Shown: piece after piece, positions 33,723 to 43,400 of the stretch | Position numbering within the stretch: position 1 is the first letter of the stretch | Layout of the letters: each line of letters opens with the position of its first letter | From: a filamentous cyanobacterium Phorm 6 | GTDB lineage: Bacteria > Cyanobacteriota > Cyanobacteriia > Cyanobacteriales > Microcoleaceae | NCBI GenBank assembly: GCA_003003725.1 | Contig: PVWI01000002.1 | Location: forward strand, 1 to 57,707 | Length of the DNA stretch: 57,707 nt | Reading direction: 5' to 3' | The notes under the pieces: model-generated | What the model was told of the DNA's origin: nothing | Seen by the model: the letters and a program-made list of their open reading frames with translations, nothing else | The model's database searches: none | Made by a program: the position numbers and the translations under genes

Positions 33723-34178
33723 CTAATTATCCGGCTCAAAACCCTCTCTGTTCCTCCTATTTTCAACAGGCCAGTCTATATTTTCGCCACCAATAATCAG
33801 TTCTTCAACTGTTACGAATTCTTTGCTGAGTTGCTGGAAAACATTAATTAAAACATCAATGCCAATCGCATCACTGGTACCCAAGTCAAACCAGCAGCGA
33901 GCCCAAGAACCTTCGTACTCCATTTCTCCCATATTGTGCATCAAAGCCATCATACTTTGGTCGGCTAGATTAACATCATAATTCATATCGCTGATGTCTA
34001 AACCTTCATCTTGCACTTGCAAATTTTCCGCATTAAATCCTCCCAGTTTTCCTAAGAAAAACCAAGAGTCAAACACTTCTTCAACATACTGTTTTTCACC
34101 GTTTGAAGGCACGTTGCTGAACTTTAGCCAAATCCAGAGGTCAAAGGGATTAAATTCGCGAAACTCTACTTTCATCAA
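33723..34178 (-). CDS. DUF3531 protein
   Basis: The 151-residue soluble protein matches a conserved family of cyanobacteria and chloroplasts (DUF3531): VEFREFNPFDLWIWLKFSN, EKQYVEEVFDSWFFLGKLGGFNAENLQ, MMALMHNMGEMEYEGSWARCWFDLGTSDA and EELIIGGENIDWPVE. Its function is unknown to me; conservation in phototrophs suggests a plastid or photosynthesis-related role. The start is ATG 34178 or 34175. Confidence 0.85.
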   Translation of the reverse strand: MMKVEFREFNPFDLWIWLKFSNVPSNGEKQYVEEVFDSWFFLGKLGGFNAENLQVQDEGLDISDMNYDVNLADQSMMALMHNMGEMEYEGSWARCWFDLGTSDAIGIDVLINVFQQLSKEFVTVEELIIGGENIDWPVENRRNREGFEPDN

Positions 34179-34260
34179 TTTTTACTCTGGTTAATAACAA
34201 TCGCCAAGATGGTACTGTCAACTAAGAGGGCGGGCACGGGGCACCACCCCTACCAACTGT

Positions 34261-35286
34261 TTATAGTGGTGGTAAGGCCGCCGGCCCCCAGACTCCATCT
34301 GCATCTCTAATTTTATCGCGCATCGGGTCGCAGTTGCGAGATTTGCTGTCGAGGCGGTTGCGGGTTCTGCACTGCTGAAAGAAGATTTCGGCTACTAAAC
34401 TGCGCGGCAGTTGGTCTGGTTTTGCTAGGGCTGCGTCGAAGTTTTTTCGGGCTTCTTCAAGTAAGGTTTTGTTGCTGTCTTTTCCCTGGGATTGGGAAAA
34501 CAGGATTTGTGCTTTTAGATAGAGAACTTCTGGATTGTTCGGGGTTTCTGCTAGGGATTTGTTGGCAAATTCTAAAGCGCGATCGTAGTTTTTTAAGTCT
34601 CGATAGCCTACGGCTACGCCGCGATAAGCTAAGTAGCGGGGAAAGGCTTTTTCTTCCAGTCGTTTTATGGCTTCGCCGGGGTTGGAAAAGGGCAGATTTT
34701 TAGCTAGCATTAAATCCATGTAGCCTTTGAGCAGGTTGAGTTCGGGGTCGTTGGGCGCTATTTTTTCGGCGGCATCTAGGTATTGAAATACTACTCGCAG
34801 TTTAGTCAAAGCCTGGGGCGCGCCTTTGGCTGTTCCTTCTTTTGCTATAATGTTCGCCCCTTCGAGAAAGTGGCCTGCTGCTATGTAAATGTTGCCGCGC
34901 AAGGGGTTAGTCTTGCTTAATTTTTCGCCAATTTCTCGGGTTTTTTGGGCGTAGGAATTCATCGAGTTGAAGTCCTGCTCGATGTAGGATAATGAGGCTG
35001 CCATTGCATAAACTAGCGGTTCGTTTGGTTCGGCTGATAGTGCTTGTTGAACTTGTGCTTTTGCTTGTTTGTAGTTTCCTTGCTGAAACATTGTTTTGAA
35101 GGCGGTTTCGGTTTTGGGCCCGATCGCCTGCGGGTTGCTGCTGCGAAAGGGATCGCGCGCTACTGCGGAGTTGATGCAGAGGCCCAGGGCGATCGCACTT
35201 GCTGAAAGGGCGATCGTCCGCACTGCCTGTTTAGAACTTAACATTTGGTTGCCAATACACGCTAAAGTAGTTTTGATCATCGTCAA
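34261..35286 (-). CDS. TPR-repeat protein (Sll0314/Alr1548-like)
   Basis: The 341-residue protein has an N-terminal export signal (hydrophobic TIALSASAIALGLCINSAVA before RDPF), then TPR-like helical repeats including MFQQGNYKQAKAQVQQALSAEPNEPLVYAMAA and GYRDLKNYDRALEFANKSLAETPNNPEVLYLKAQILF. The C-terminus has FFQQCRTRNRLDSKSRNCDPMRDKIRD with paired cysteines and ends in VWGPAALPPL. It resembles the cyanobacterial Sll0314/Alr1548 family as I recall it; the role is unknown, probably periplasmic scaffolding. Upstream lies the palindromic element at 35376-35490. Confidence 0.75.
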   Translation of the reverse strand: MTMIKTTLACIGNQMLSSKQAVRTIALSASAIALGLCINSAVARDPFRSSNPQAIGPKTETAFKTMFQQGNYKQAKAQVQQALSAEPNEPLVYAMAASLSYIEQDFNSMNSYAQKTREIGEKLSKTNPLRGNIYIAAGHFLEGANIIAKEGTAKGAPQALTKLRVVFQYLDAAEKIAPNDPELNLLKGYMDLMLAKNLPFSNPGEAIKRLEEKAFPRYLAYRGVAVGYRDLKNYDRALEFANKSLAETPNNPEVLYLKAQILFSQSQGKDSNKTLLEEARKNFDAALAKPDQLPRSLVAEIFFQQCRTRNRLDSKSRNCDPMRDKIRDADGVWGPAALPPL

Positions 35287-35375
35287 TTCTCAAAAAGCAA
35301 TTTATTGTAAACTGGGAAGAAAGAAAATTGAAAGTTCAGACTTCCCGGCCGCGACTCAAAAATTGATCGGATGGT

Positions 35376-35490
35376 CTTGATTTTTGCTGGCTATTGCTGT
35401 ATAGTTTAATAATGGGAGTGTGAGCATTAATAAAAATTTTGCACATATTTCCATTATTAGAGTATAGCATCAAAGAATCTAAAAATCAAG
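35376..35490 (-). mobile_element. Palindromic MITE-like element, copy B
   Basis: A 115-bp element has perfect 10-bp terminal inverted repeats, CTTGATTTTT (35376-35385) and AAAAATCAAG (35481-35490). Inner arms TAATAATGG and CCATTATTA (with TATAG/CTATA-like outer parts) make the whole an imperfect palindrome. On the minus strand the core TAATGGAAATATGTGCAAAA matches 15381-15400. The outer flank AAATCGA plus a T-run (about 35497-35519) also matches copy A. It starts 90 bases upstream of the TPR gene. The gap 35287-35669 otherwise contains only the ACTAATG array. Confidence 0.6.
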
Positions 35491-35597
35491 GGGGAAAGCT
35501 CAAAAAAAAGGTCGATTTTTGTAAAGATTTATGTAAAAAATAATTGTGGGCGATCGGCAGCAGTCAAAAAAGCCTTAACTATTAATAGCACAACCAA

Positions 35598-35644
35598 GGA
35601 CTAATGACTAATGACTGATGACTAATGACTAATGACTAATGACT
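35598..35644. repeat. ACTAATG heptamer array
   Basis: About six ACTAATG/ACTGATG heptamers lie 26 bases before the CbiO-like gene. Inverted copies (TAGTCAT) follow that gene at 36338-36369. Confidence 0.85.
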
Positions 35645-35669
35645 TCTTCAAAACTAACAACTGCCATTA

Positions 35670-36341
35670 ATGCTTTATCTAAAAAACTTAGTATATCATC
35701 CTACAGCCTGTCCGAATGCTATTCTGAAAAACATTAACTTAGAACTGCCGTCGCAGCAAATGGGGCTGATTGTCGGCCGTAGCGGTTCAGGAAAAAGCAC
35801 ACTATTAGAAATATTAGCAGGTTTAGCGGAAAAAACTAGCGGTGACATCCGCTGGCGCGAACAGGAATTAACACCGGAACACTTACAACAGTTAGGAGGT
35901 TTAGTGTTCCAGTTTCCAGAAAGACATTTTTGCGGAGGCACAATTTTAGAAGAATTGCGACTGGGACATCCTGAATTAGGACAAGAACAAATTAACTCAG
36001 CAATGGCAGAAGTGGGGCTTGGACATTTGCCGCTGCGCGCTTCTCCCCACGCTTTGAGTGGCGGACAACAGCGCAGGGTAGCGCTGGCTGTGCAGTTAAT
36101 TCGACAGCCGCATTTGCTGCTTTTGGACGAACCGACGGCGGGTTTGGATTGGTCGATGCGCCGACAGTTGGTAAACTTGTTGAGCAAGTTGAAAAGTCAC
36201 TGGACTTTGTTGATTGTTACTCACGATGCTAGCGATTTGTTGGGCGTTGCTGATAAGTTTTGGACATTAGACTACGGGGATTTGCAGGAGGTCGATCGGG
36301 CAAAACTAGAGGCTAAGGAAACGAGTTTTGTTGGTTCTTAG
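35670..36341 (+). CDS. Orphan ABC transporter ATPase (CbiO/ECF-like)
   Basis: The 223-residue ATP-binding subunit has Walker A IVGRSGSGKSTLLE, the ECF-style Q-loop GLVFQFPERHFCGGTI, signature LSGGQQRRVALAVQL, Walker B LLLLDEPTAGLD and H-loop VTHDASD. It ends in DYGDLQEV. The FQFPE Q-loop is characteristic of energy-coupling-factor/CbiO ATPases. No permease is encoded nearby. Similar stand-alone ATPases occur in cyanobacteria and plastids. The partner and substrate are unknown; metal-ion or cofactor uptake is the family norm. The TAG stop is part of a heptamer array. Confidence 0.87.
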   Translation: MLYLKNLVYHPTACPNAILKNINLELPSQQMGLIVGRSGSGKSTLLEILAGLAEKTSGDIRWREQELTPEHLQQLGGLVFQFPERHFCGGTILEELRLGHPELGQEQINSAMAEVGLGHLPLRASPHALSGGQQRRVALAVQLIRQPHLLLLDEPTAGLDWSMRRQLVNLLSKLKSHWTLLIVTHDASDLLGVADKFWTLDYGDLQEVDRAKLEAKETSFVGS

Positions 36342-36369
36342 TCATTAGTCATTAGTCATTAGTCATTGG
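36338..36369. repeat. TAGTCAT heptamer array overlapping a stop codon
   Basis: Four to five TAGTCAT units start inside the ATPase stop codon. They are the reverse complement of the ACTAATG array upstream of the same gene, so the gene is bracketed by inverted heptamer arrays. Confidence 0.85.
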
Positions 36370-36403
36370 TTTAGAGTATGTCAAGAAAGAGTGGAAATAG
36401 AAG

Positions 36404-37147
36404 ATGAATCAGATTACAATGCCTGTGCTACCGGAGATGAATGAATTGTGGCAAAAAACGGTGAATTGGCAGCCGGATCAATCACAACAGCAACAATTTC
36501 AGCGGCTTTATGAGTTAATTGTCGAGGGTAATCGTTCCTTGAATTTAACTCGCATTACCGAGCCGATCGAGTTTTGGGAAAAACATTTGTGGGATTCTCT
36601 GCGGGGAATTGCGAGACTGCTGCCACCTAATCACAATTCGGCAGAAAATGCCCAATTGCCCGCTGAGTCAGTGTTGAAGGCGATCGACATTGGGACTGGT
36701 GGGGGTTTTCCGGGGTTGCCGATTGCGATCGCCCTGCCGCATTTATCCGTTACTTTGCTCGATTCTACCCGCAAAAAAATTGCTTTTCTGGACACAGTTT
36801 TGCCGTCTTTAGGGATAGAAAATGCTGTGACTTTGCTGGGCAGATCCGATGAAATTGCCCGAGTACCGCAGCACAAACAAGCTTACGATATAGCACTTCT
36901 GCGAGCAGTTGGAGCGGCTTCTCTGTGCGCTAAATGCGCGCTACCGCTGCTGAAAGATGGCGGTTTGGCTGTACTTTATCGGGGGAATTGGACGGTGGAG
37001 GAAGAGGCCGAGTTGCAAAGTACGATCGAGCGTTTGGGAGGCACTGTTGAGTCAGTCGAAGCATTCACAACGCCGACGAGTCAGGGCGCGCGGCACTGCA
37101 TTTACTTGCGGAAAGTTGTAAAGCAGTTTGAGCGCCCCATTCTCTAG
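36404..37147 (+). CDS. rsmG: 16S rRNA (guanine527-N7)-methyltransferase
   Basis: RsmG methylates N7 of G527 in 16S rRNA, a site near the streptomycin-binding region. The 247-residue protein has the family start LWQKTVNWQPDQSQQQQFQRLYELI, NLTRITEPIEFWEKHLWDSLRG, SAM motif KAIDIGTGGGFPGLPIAIALP, LLDSTRKKIAFLDTVL and LLRAVGAASLCAKCALPLLKDGG. The length is usual. It lies 62 bases after the CbiO-like gene on the same strand, but a repeat lies between. Confidence 0.95.
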   Translation: MNQITMPVLPEMNELWQKTVNWQPDQSQQQQFQRLYELIVEGNRSLNLTRITEPIEFWEKHLWDSLRGIARLLPPNHNSAENAQLPAESVLKAIDIGTGGGFPGLPIAIALPHLSVTLLDSTRKKIAFLDTVLPSLGIENAVTLLGRSDEIARVPQHKQAYDIALLRAVGAASLCAKCALPLLKDGGLAVLYRGNWTVEEEAELQSTIERLGGTVESVEAFTTPTSQGARHCIYLRKVVKQFERPIL

Positions 37148-37217
37148 CTAGTAGGGACACGGCAGTGCCGTGTCCTGTATTTCATCGGCCGTGTCCTGTA
37201 TTTCATCTAATTGAAAA

Positions 37218-37973
37218 CTACCCGATCGCCTTTTCGTAGCGTTTGTTAATTTCCGTCCAATTAACAACATTCCACCAAGCTTTTAAGTAGTCGGCGCGCA
37301 GGTTTTGGTACTTGAGATAATAAGCGTGTTCCCAAACATCATTGCCCATAATTGGATAGTTGCCTTCCATTAAAGGAGTATCTTGATTAGCAGTAGTTGC
37401 AATCTCAAGTTTGCCAGCTTTTGTGCGGACTAGCCAAACCCAACCGCTACCAAAACGTTTAGTACCTGCTTCATTAAATTTGGCTTTAAAATCGTCAACA
37501 CTGCCGAAACTTTGCTTAATTGCTGTGGCAATTGCCCCAGTGGGTTCACCGCCCCCCTTGGGACTCATGATTTCCCAAAACATACTGTGATTTAAGTGTC
37601 CACCGCCATTGTTACGCACGGCTGTGCGAATATCTTCCGGCACTTTGCTCAAATCTTTGACCATATTTTCAACAGTTACATTTTTAAGATCCGGGTATTT
37701 GCTGATAGCATCGTTGAGGTTTTTAACGTAGGCGGCGTGGTGTTTGTCGTGGTGAAATTGCATTGTCCGCGCGTCGATGTGCGGTTCTAAGGCATTGTAT
37801 TCATAAGGCAGAGGTGGCAGTGTAAAAGGCCCGGGGGTTTGGGCTATTTTTGGGTTTCCTGGAGATGGACTTGCTTGTGCTGCATTATTTCCTGATGCTT
37901 GGCAAGCACCTGCGGTAAGAGCTCCGACGCTAGCTGTCAGCAAATACAAGAAATCTCGGCGTTTGAGTGTCAT
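37218..37973 (-). CDS. Exported Fe/Mn-type superoxide dismutase, probable Tat lipoprotein
   Basis: The 251-residue enzyme dismutates superoxide. The N-terminus reads [16 protein letters not shown]: an RR twin-arginine signal with a hydrophobic core ending in a lipobox-like LTAGAC (Cys24). A Ser/Pro/Asn-rich spacer leads to the SOD core, which has metal ligands in MQFHHDKHH (His74), [10 protein letters not shown] and [29 protein letters not shown] with a downstream [11 protein letters not shown] favours Mn over Fe, but this is not decisive. The mature enzyme probably sits on the outer face of the cytoplasmic or thylakoid membrane. The gene is single. Confidence 0.9.
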   Translation of the reverse strand: MTLKRRDFLYLLTASVGALTAGACQASGNNAAQASPSPGNPKIAQTPGPFTLPPLPYEYNALEPHIDARTMQFHHDKHHAAYVKNLNDAISKYPDLKNVTVENMVKDLSKVPEDIRTAVRNNGGGHLNHSMFWEIMSPKGGGEPTGAIATAIKQSFGSVDDFKAKFNEAGTKRFGSGWVWLVRTKAGKLEIATTANQDTPLMEGNYPIMGNDVWEHAYYLKYQNLRADYLKAWWNVVNWTEINKRYEKAIG

Positions 37974-38084
37974 AAAAGATACCTAAGTAAATTATTAACT
38001 GTTTTATCTCAGCTTAAAGCAAAATGGGAGGGAGTTTAGGAAAAAAAAAAGTTATATCGCCCGAATGGATGAGACGGATGGGCG

Positions 38085-38190
38085 ATGGTTGTGAGACTTT
38101 TTTGAGTATACGCTAATTGTGTGCGCTTGAGTAAAACTCATGTGTTCCGGTTTACTCACCCGGTTTCTCTGTCGAAACCGGGTTTTTTTT
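38085..38190 (+). ncRNA. Candidate small RNA ending in an intrinsic terminator
   Basis: The plus strand of the gap between SOD and the aldo/keto reductase holds a stem (GAGTAAA at about 38130 with TTTACTC at 38151-38157) followed by a textbook terminator. Neither flanking gene is on the plus strand, so the terminator has no known upstream gene. A TATACG-like -10 lies at about 38106. It does not match the Yfr1 pattern I know. The 5' end is not determined. Confidence 0.35.
38158..38190 (+). terminator. Intrinsic terminator on the plus strand
   Basis: ACCCGGTTTC (38158-38167) pairs perfectly with GAAACCGGGT (38174-38183) around a 6-base loop, followed by a run of T to 38190. On the opposite strand no T-run follows, so it is not a terminator for the adjacent minus-strand reductase. 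Confidence 0.8.
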
Positions 38191-38193
38191 AGA

Positions 38194-39396
38194 TTATTTT
38201 TGGGACAAGCGCTGGATGGCTTCGCCTCCAAAAAGCCGATCGGCTGCTTGGAGAATACCAGGAATTTTCGCAGCATGGGGGCTGTGGGCGAGACAGCGGC
38301 GCAAGTCTAATTCATCAAGGCGATGGCGTTCCGCCCCGCAAGCTACGGCTTTTTTGCCCGGAAACCAGTGGCCCGCATTACCTAAAAGGTTGTAGCGCAT
38401 CTTGCAATAGTCGATCATATCGTAAGCATTCGCCAAATTCCACAGCCACAAAATCACCGGAATGTTAATACCTCCGGGAGTATTTTCGATAGTTGGTAAA
38501 CCGACGTGCCAAGTCTTAAACCAATCTTCTCCTAATTTATCAATTGCTGTCTTTTCCAACCTTGCTAATATCGGTGGCAACAATTCATCGGCTCTATCTA
38601 ACAATTCTACCGCTTTCAGATGCTCGTTAAAATCTTCAGGTTTGGCAGCGCCCAAACTCAAAGTATGTACATGAGGATGCGACAAACAAAACAAATCATT
38701 AAACACCATCGGACTCAGCGGATAGCACAAATCCACTAATTTTTGCGACGGGTTATAAAGCTGACCGCCTTTGTCGGAAGGACTGATAATAAACACGCCC
38801 ATATCGTGACGTTTAGCAGCTTCAATTGCCGGCCAATTACTTTGATTGATGTAGTACCAATGCAAGTTAAGATAATCAAATTGATTGGTTTCAATTGTTT
38901 TAACAATTACATCTGTCGGGCCGTGAGTTGAAAAACCAATAAACCGAACTTTCCCTGATGCTTGTAAATTTTTAGCAACATCCATATAACTACCTGGACG
39001 CAGACAATCCTCTAGCAATTCCCACGTATTAATGCCATGTATTGACAGCAAATCAACGTATTCTAGTTGCAAATAAGCTAAGGATTTATCAAATTCTTCC
39101 AGAAACTCCTGACAACTAGGTTTAGGAGTAATTTTAGTTTGAATTATCAACTCTTTTCGGGGAAGCTTCGGCAATATCAACCCCAATTGCATTTCAGAAG
39201 TGCCGTAACCGCGAGCAGTTTCTATGTGATTTATCCCGCATTCTACAGAGTAGCGAATAGTCGCTTCTAGATTTTTCTGGTTGTCGGGTGGAATTTCATT
39301 TGCTGGTACGTCTTGCCATTTGTATTGGTATCTCATGCCGCCGCAGGAAAAGACGGGCATGGATAATTCTGTGCGGCCGAATCTGCGATATTGCAT
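38194..39396 (-). CDS. Aldo/keto reductase
   Basis: The 400-residue protein has an AKR TIM barrel from the start: MQYRRFGRTELSMPVFSCGGMRY, the catalytic region GINHIETARGYGTSEMQLGLILP (Tyr in RGYG), IIQTKITPKPS (Lys), YVDLLSIHGINTW (His) and GFSTHGPTDVIVKTIETN. The last ~100 residues extend past the usual barrel with helical segments NLLGNAGHWFPGKKA and ADRLFGGEAIQRLSQK. It has few cysteines there, so it is not the ferredoxin-type C-terminal extension seen in some AKRs. Substrate is unknown. The start at 39396 is preferred to 39402. Confidence 0.88.
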   Translation of the reverse strand: MQYRRFGRTELSMPVFSCGGMRYQYKWQDVPANEIPPDNQKNLEATIRYSVECGINHIETARGYGTSEMQLGLILPKLPRKELIIQTKITPKPSCQEFLEEFDKSLAYLQLEYVDLLSIHGINTWELLEDCLRPGSYMDVAKNLQASGKVRFIGFSTHGPTDVIVKTIETNQFDYLNLHWYYINQSNWPAIEAAKRHDMGVFIISPSDKGGQLYNPSQKLVDLCYPLSPMVFNDLFCLSHPHVHTLSLGAAKPEDFNEHLKAVELLDRADELLPPILARLEKTAIDKLGEDWFKTWHVGLPTIENTPGGINIPVILWLWNLANAYDMIDYCKMRYNLLGNAGHWFPGKKAVACGAERHRLDELDLRRCLAHSPHAAKIPGILQAADRLFGGEAIQRLSQK

Positions 39397-39433
39397 GATC
39401 AAAAAAGAGATGTGAATCTATTAACAAATCTAA

Positions 39434-39509
39434 TTGTAGGGTGTGCATTGCGCACCGGCATTCACTCTCCGGGTGCAAAGTCAACCGGTGCGCATTGCGC
39501 ACCCTACAA
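39434..39509. repeat. Inverted repeat with GCGCATTGCGC arms
   Basis: 25-base arms 39434-39458 and 39485-39509 are reverse complements with two mismatches, each with an internal GTGCGCATTGCGCAC palindrome. It lies between rpiA and the reductase start. A shorter relative is at 11020-11066. Confidence 0.75.
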
Positions 39510-39524
39510 ACTCAACTACAATAA

Positions 39525-40241
39525 CTATTTAGAAATCTCGCGGACTGCGGGTTTTCCGTCCTTAATTTCGCCGACTAAAACTAAATCTGTACAGTTGACA
39601 AACAAGCCATTTTCTAATACGCCGGGAATGTTATTTAAGGTTTTTTCAAGTTCGACTGGATTGTCTAGATTGTCGAATTTAACATCGATTACCATGTTAC
39701 CTTGGTCGGTAATTACTGGGCCTGCTTTTCTCACACCCATACGGAGTTCTGGTTTGCCACCCAATTTTTCAATAGCGCGGGTAACTGGTGCGATAGCCAT
39801 TGGTATCACTTCGATTGGCACTCGAAAAGTCGAACCCAATTTATCGACCATTTTGGAACTGTCAACGACTACAATAAACTGAGTTGCGAGGTAATCGACA
39901 ACTTTTTCGCGGGTGTGGGCGGCACCGCCTCCCTTAATTAAGTTTAGCTGGGAATCGACTTCATCGGCGCCGTCAATCGCAATATCTATTCTGTCAATTT
40001 CATCGAGTGTTGTCAGCGGGACTCCGTACTGTTTGGCTAACACTTCTGATTGAAAAGATGTCGGCACTCCCTTGATATCTTTGAGTTCACCTGATTTTAT
40101 ACGATCGCCCAACGCTTGAATAGTATAAGCTGTAGTTGATCCTGTGCCGAGTCCGACAATCATACCAGATTTTACGCGATCGGCGGCAGCAAAGCCAACT
40201 TGCTGTTTCATCAATTTTACGGGGTCTTGTTCTGTGGTCAT
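39525..40241 (-). CDS. rpiA: Ribose-5-phosphate isomerase A
   Basis: This enzyme interconverts ribose-5-phosphate and ribulose-5-phosphate in the pentose phosphate and Calvin cycles, cytosolic. The 238-residue protein shows [22 protein letters not shown] (phosphate loop), [35 protein letters not shown] (catalytic Asp/Glu/Lys region) and [14 protein letters not shown]. All conserved residues are present. In a cyanobacterium it is needed for carbon fixation. It stands alone. Confidence 0.96.
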   Translation of the reverse strand: MTTEQDPVKLMKQQVGFAAADRVKSGMIVGLGTGSTTAYTIQALGDRIKSGELKDIKGVPTSFQSEVLAKQYGVPLTTLDEIDRIDIAIDGADEVDSQLNLIKGGGAAHTREKVVDYLATQFIVVVDSSKMVDKLGSTFRVPIEVIPMAIAPVTRAIEKLGGKPELRMGVRKAGPVITDQGNMVIDVKFDNLDNPVELEKTLNNIPGVLENGLFVNCTDLVLVGEIKDGKPAVREISK

Positions 40242-40290
40242 GTTGGATACTCCTCAATAGTTTTAAGATTATAGCATTTATTATGGATTT

Positions 40291-40415
40291 ATTTAACCGC
40301 AGAGAACGCAAAGAACGCAGAGAGGAAGAAGCGGAAGAGACGGTACTCGCAAATTGTTTCAAGTGGGAAATTCTCTCTTTCTTCTGGGCGCCCTCTGCGC
40401 CCTCTGTGGTTAAAT
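40291..40415. repeat. ATTTAACCGCAGAG inverted repeat
   Basis: ATTTAACCGCAGAG (40291-40304) pairs with CTCTGTGGTTAAAT (40402-40415), with one G-T pair. The left interior is AACGCAAAGAACGCAGAGAG-type. The same consensus (CTCTGTGGCCTCTGCGGTTAAAT) occurs twice inside the alpha-mannosidase gene. Confidence 0.75.
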
Positions 40416-40455
40416 AAAAAAAATCTAGTTCACAAATCGGCGGATAATTGCCATA

Positions 40456-43400
40456 ATGAAAATCGGTTTTCTGGATACCTACACTTGGGATTACAATATT
40501 GAAACTCCTTACCGCCAACCTTTGGGCGGCACTCAGTCGGCTATTTGTTACTTAGCTGAGGCTTTGGCTGCACAGGGAAATGAGGTATTTTTGCTCAACA
40601 ATACTTCGGAGTCGGGGATGTCGCGCGGGGTTGATTGCAGGCGCAGGGTGGTGGATAAGTCTAATTTAGAATTGCTGCGATCGCTCGATTTTTTAGTTAT
40701 AGTTAATATAGTCGGCAAAGCACTGGAAATTAAGCCGCTTTTGGGGAATCAAACTAAGTTAATTTTGTGGATTCATAACGAACCGGGCTTTGTATTTCTC
40801 CAAGGTTTTAACAACAAGCAAGAAATCAATGCTTGCGATGGTTTTGTATTTGTCAGCGACTGGCAGCGTGAGCAATTTCAGCAACGTTTTGGAATTGACT
40901 GGAATCGCTGTTGTGTTTTAAGAAATGCGATCGCACCTTGTTTTGCTAACATTTTCCCTGATCATATTTCGATCCGATCGCAAAAATCTCAACCGCCAAT
41001 TCTCGCTTACACCAGCACTCCCTTTCGCGGACTCGATATTTTATTAAAAGTTTTTCCCGAAATTCGTCAAGCTGTCCCCGGAACTAGATTGAAAGTATTT
41101 TCTAGCATGAAAGTGCACCAAATAGACGACAATGATAATCAGCTATTTTTCGGTCAACTTTACGAAGAGTGTCAGGCAACAGAAGGCGTTGAGTACATCG
41201 GTTCCATACCGCAACCCGAACTCGTGCGACAACTGCATTCAGTGGCGGTTTTAGCTTACCCGAATACCTATTCGGAAACGTCATCTATTGCCGTGATGGA
41301 GGCGATGGCAAGTGGTTGTCGGATTGTGACGAGTGAATTGGCAGCTTTGCCGGAAACAACTGCGGGATTTGCTCGTCTAGTTTCAATGGGAGGGGTGGAA
41401 AACTTGGCATCCGTAACCAATTGGAACCGTGCAGACAAACCAGATTGGGAGGGATATACAAGGCGGTTTTTAGAGGCGATAGTCGGAGTTTTAAAAGAGG
41501 GCGACGCAACTGCTGAGAATCATCTGAGACAGCAGGTAGAGTATGTAAATCGAGGGTGTGTTTGGTCTGTACGATCCCGAGAGTGGGTAGAATGGCTGAA
41601 TAGTATTAGTGTACAACCTGTAATAGTGGTAGAGCAAATGATCGCGGAGTCGTTGGTAGATTTAGAAGCAGCTCAAGCTTATTTTGTCAAGGGAAATCGG
41701 CTGAAAGATGCAGGCAGGCTTGATGAGGCGAGCGCAAATTACAAGAAAGCTTTAGAGTTTAACTGGGAAGATGCCGAATATCACAAAAAATTAGCAGAAG
41801 TTTATGTTTTGAAGGGCGAATTTGAAAGTGCGATCGCCCAATGCAACCTCGCCATCAAATTCAAACCAAATTTTGCTCCCGCTTATTTGACAATGGGCAA
41901 TGCCCTGCACGCTCAAGACAAGCTAGAAATGGCAATAGAAGCTTATTTGCAAGCTTTAAAAATTCAGCCAATTTTTGCCGAAGCTAGCGCGAATCTTGGC
42001 AGTATGTATTACAAGTTAGGGCAATTGGCACAGGCTGCAAGTCATTACCAAAAAGCTCTGGTAATTAATCCCACTTTGTGTTCGGTTAATGTGATGCTTG
42101 GCGATGTTTTGCAGCAGCAAGGCAAGTTAGATGCAGCAATTGCTTGCTATCAAAAAGTGCTGCAACTGCAACCGGGAGATGTTAATACTGCGGAGAAACT
42201 ATCGAGTTTGATCGCACAAAAACAGCGGGAAACTGCTGATAGTAATTTTATCGAATTAGAAACAGAATCAAGCGTACAACCAATATCTGTAAACAAATAT
42301 GAAGGTTACGGCTTGCAACCTTCGAGCATCAATTTGTCGCCAGCGCCTACTAATGAAAATTTAAATACTCCGTTTACAAATCCCGACGAAGTTTCCGAAC
42401 AAGTTACTTCGCTGAAGGTTCCAGATAGCGGACAAGTTGCCAATTATCAAGAAGTAGAACCGTACAAAAGACTGGCAGAAGACTGTTTAGTTCAAGGTAA
42501 GATTAAAGAGGCGATCGCAATTTGTCAGCAAGCCCTAAAAATTCGACCTGATTTCATTCATGCTTACGTAACTTTAGGCAATGCTTTGCAAGCGGAAGGC
42601 AAAATTGAAGCTGCTATTAGATCGTATTCTCAAGCCTTAGAATTGCAGCCAAATTTTGCAGAAGTGCGCGCCAATATCGGCAGTATGTATTTCAAAATGG
42701 GACGTTTGGAAGAGGCGATCGCACATTACAAGCAAGCCATCGTCCTGAGTCCAGATTTGGCAGGCGCTCACTGGAATTTAGGGAAAGTATATCACAAACA
42801 CGGTGACATCGAAGCAGCGATCGCCTGTTTTCAGAGAACATCCGAACTTAACCCCCAGCTTGTCGGTGCAGACTTTCACTTTAACCTAGCCAACCGACTT
42901 TTTACCCAAGGGAAGCGTGACGAAGCCATCGAAAGCTACGAAAAGGCGATCGCCATTAAACCAGATTGGGCCGAAGCTTACGGTAACATCGGCAGCGCGC
43001 GATCGCAACAAGGCGATCTCGATGCCGCCATCGTCAACTATCAGAAAGCTGTAGCTTTAAAGCCGGAATTAGAAGTTCTACACTTCAATTTAGGCAATTC
43101 TTTCTTGCAGCAAAACAAGTACGAAGAAGCGATTACTAATTACCAAAATACTCTGAAAATCAAGCCAGATTGGGCGGAAGTTCACGCTAACCTCGGCAGT
43201 TGTTTTTCCATGCAGGGGCGGCTGGAAGAAGCTTTAACCAGCTATCAGGAAGCTTTGCGATTAAAACCGGATAGGGCAGAGGTTTACTGCCGAATGGGAC
43301 ATATTCAGAAACAAGATAAGCCCTTGGAGGCGATCGCCCATTTTGAAAAGGCGATCGAATGTAACCCCAAACTTAGCGAAGCCCATCAACAACTCTGCGA

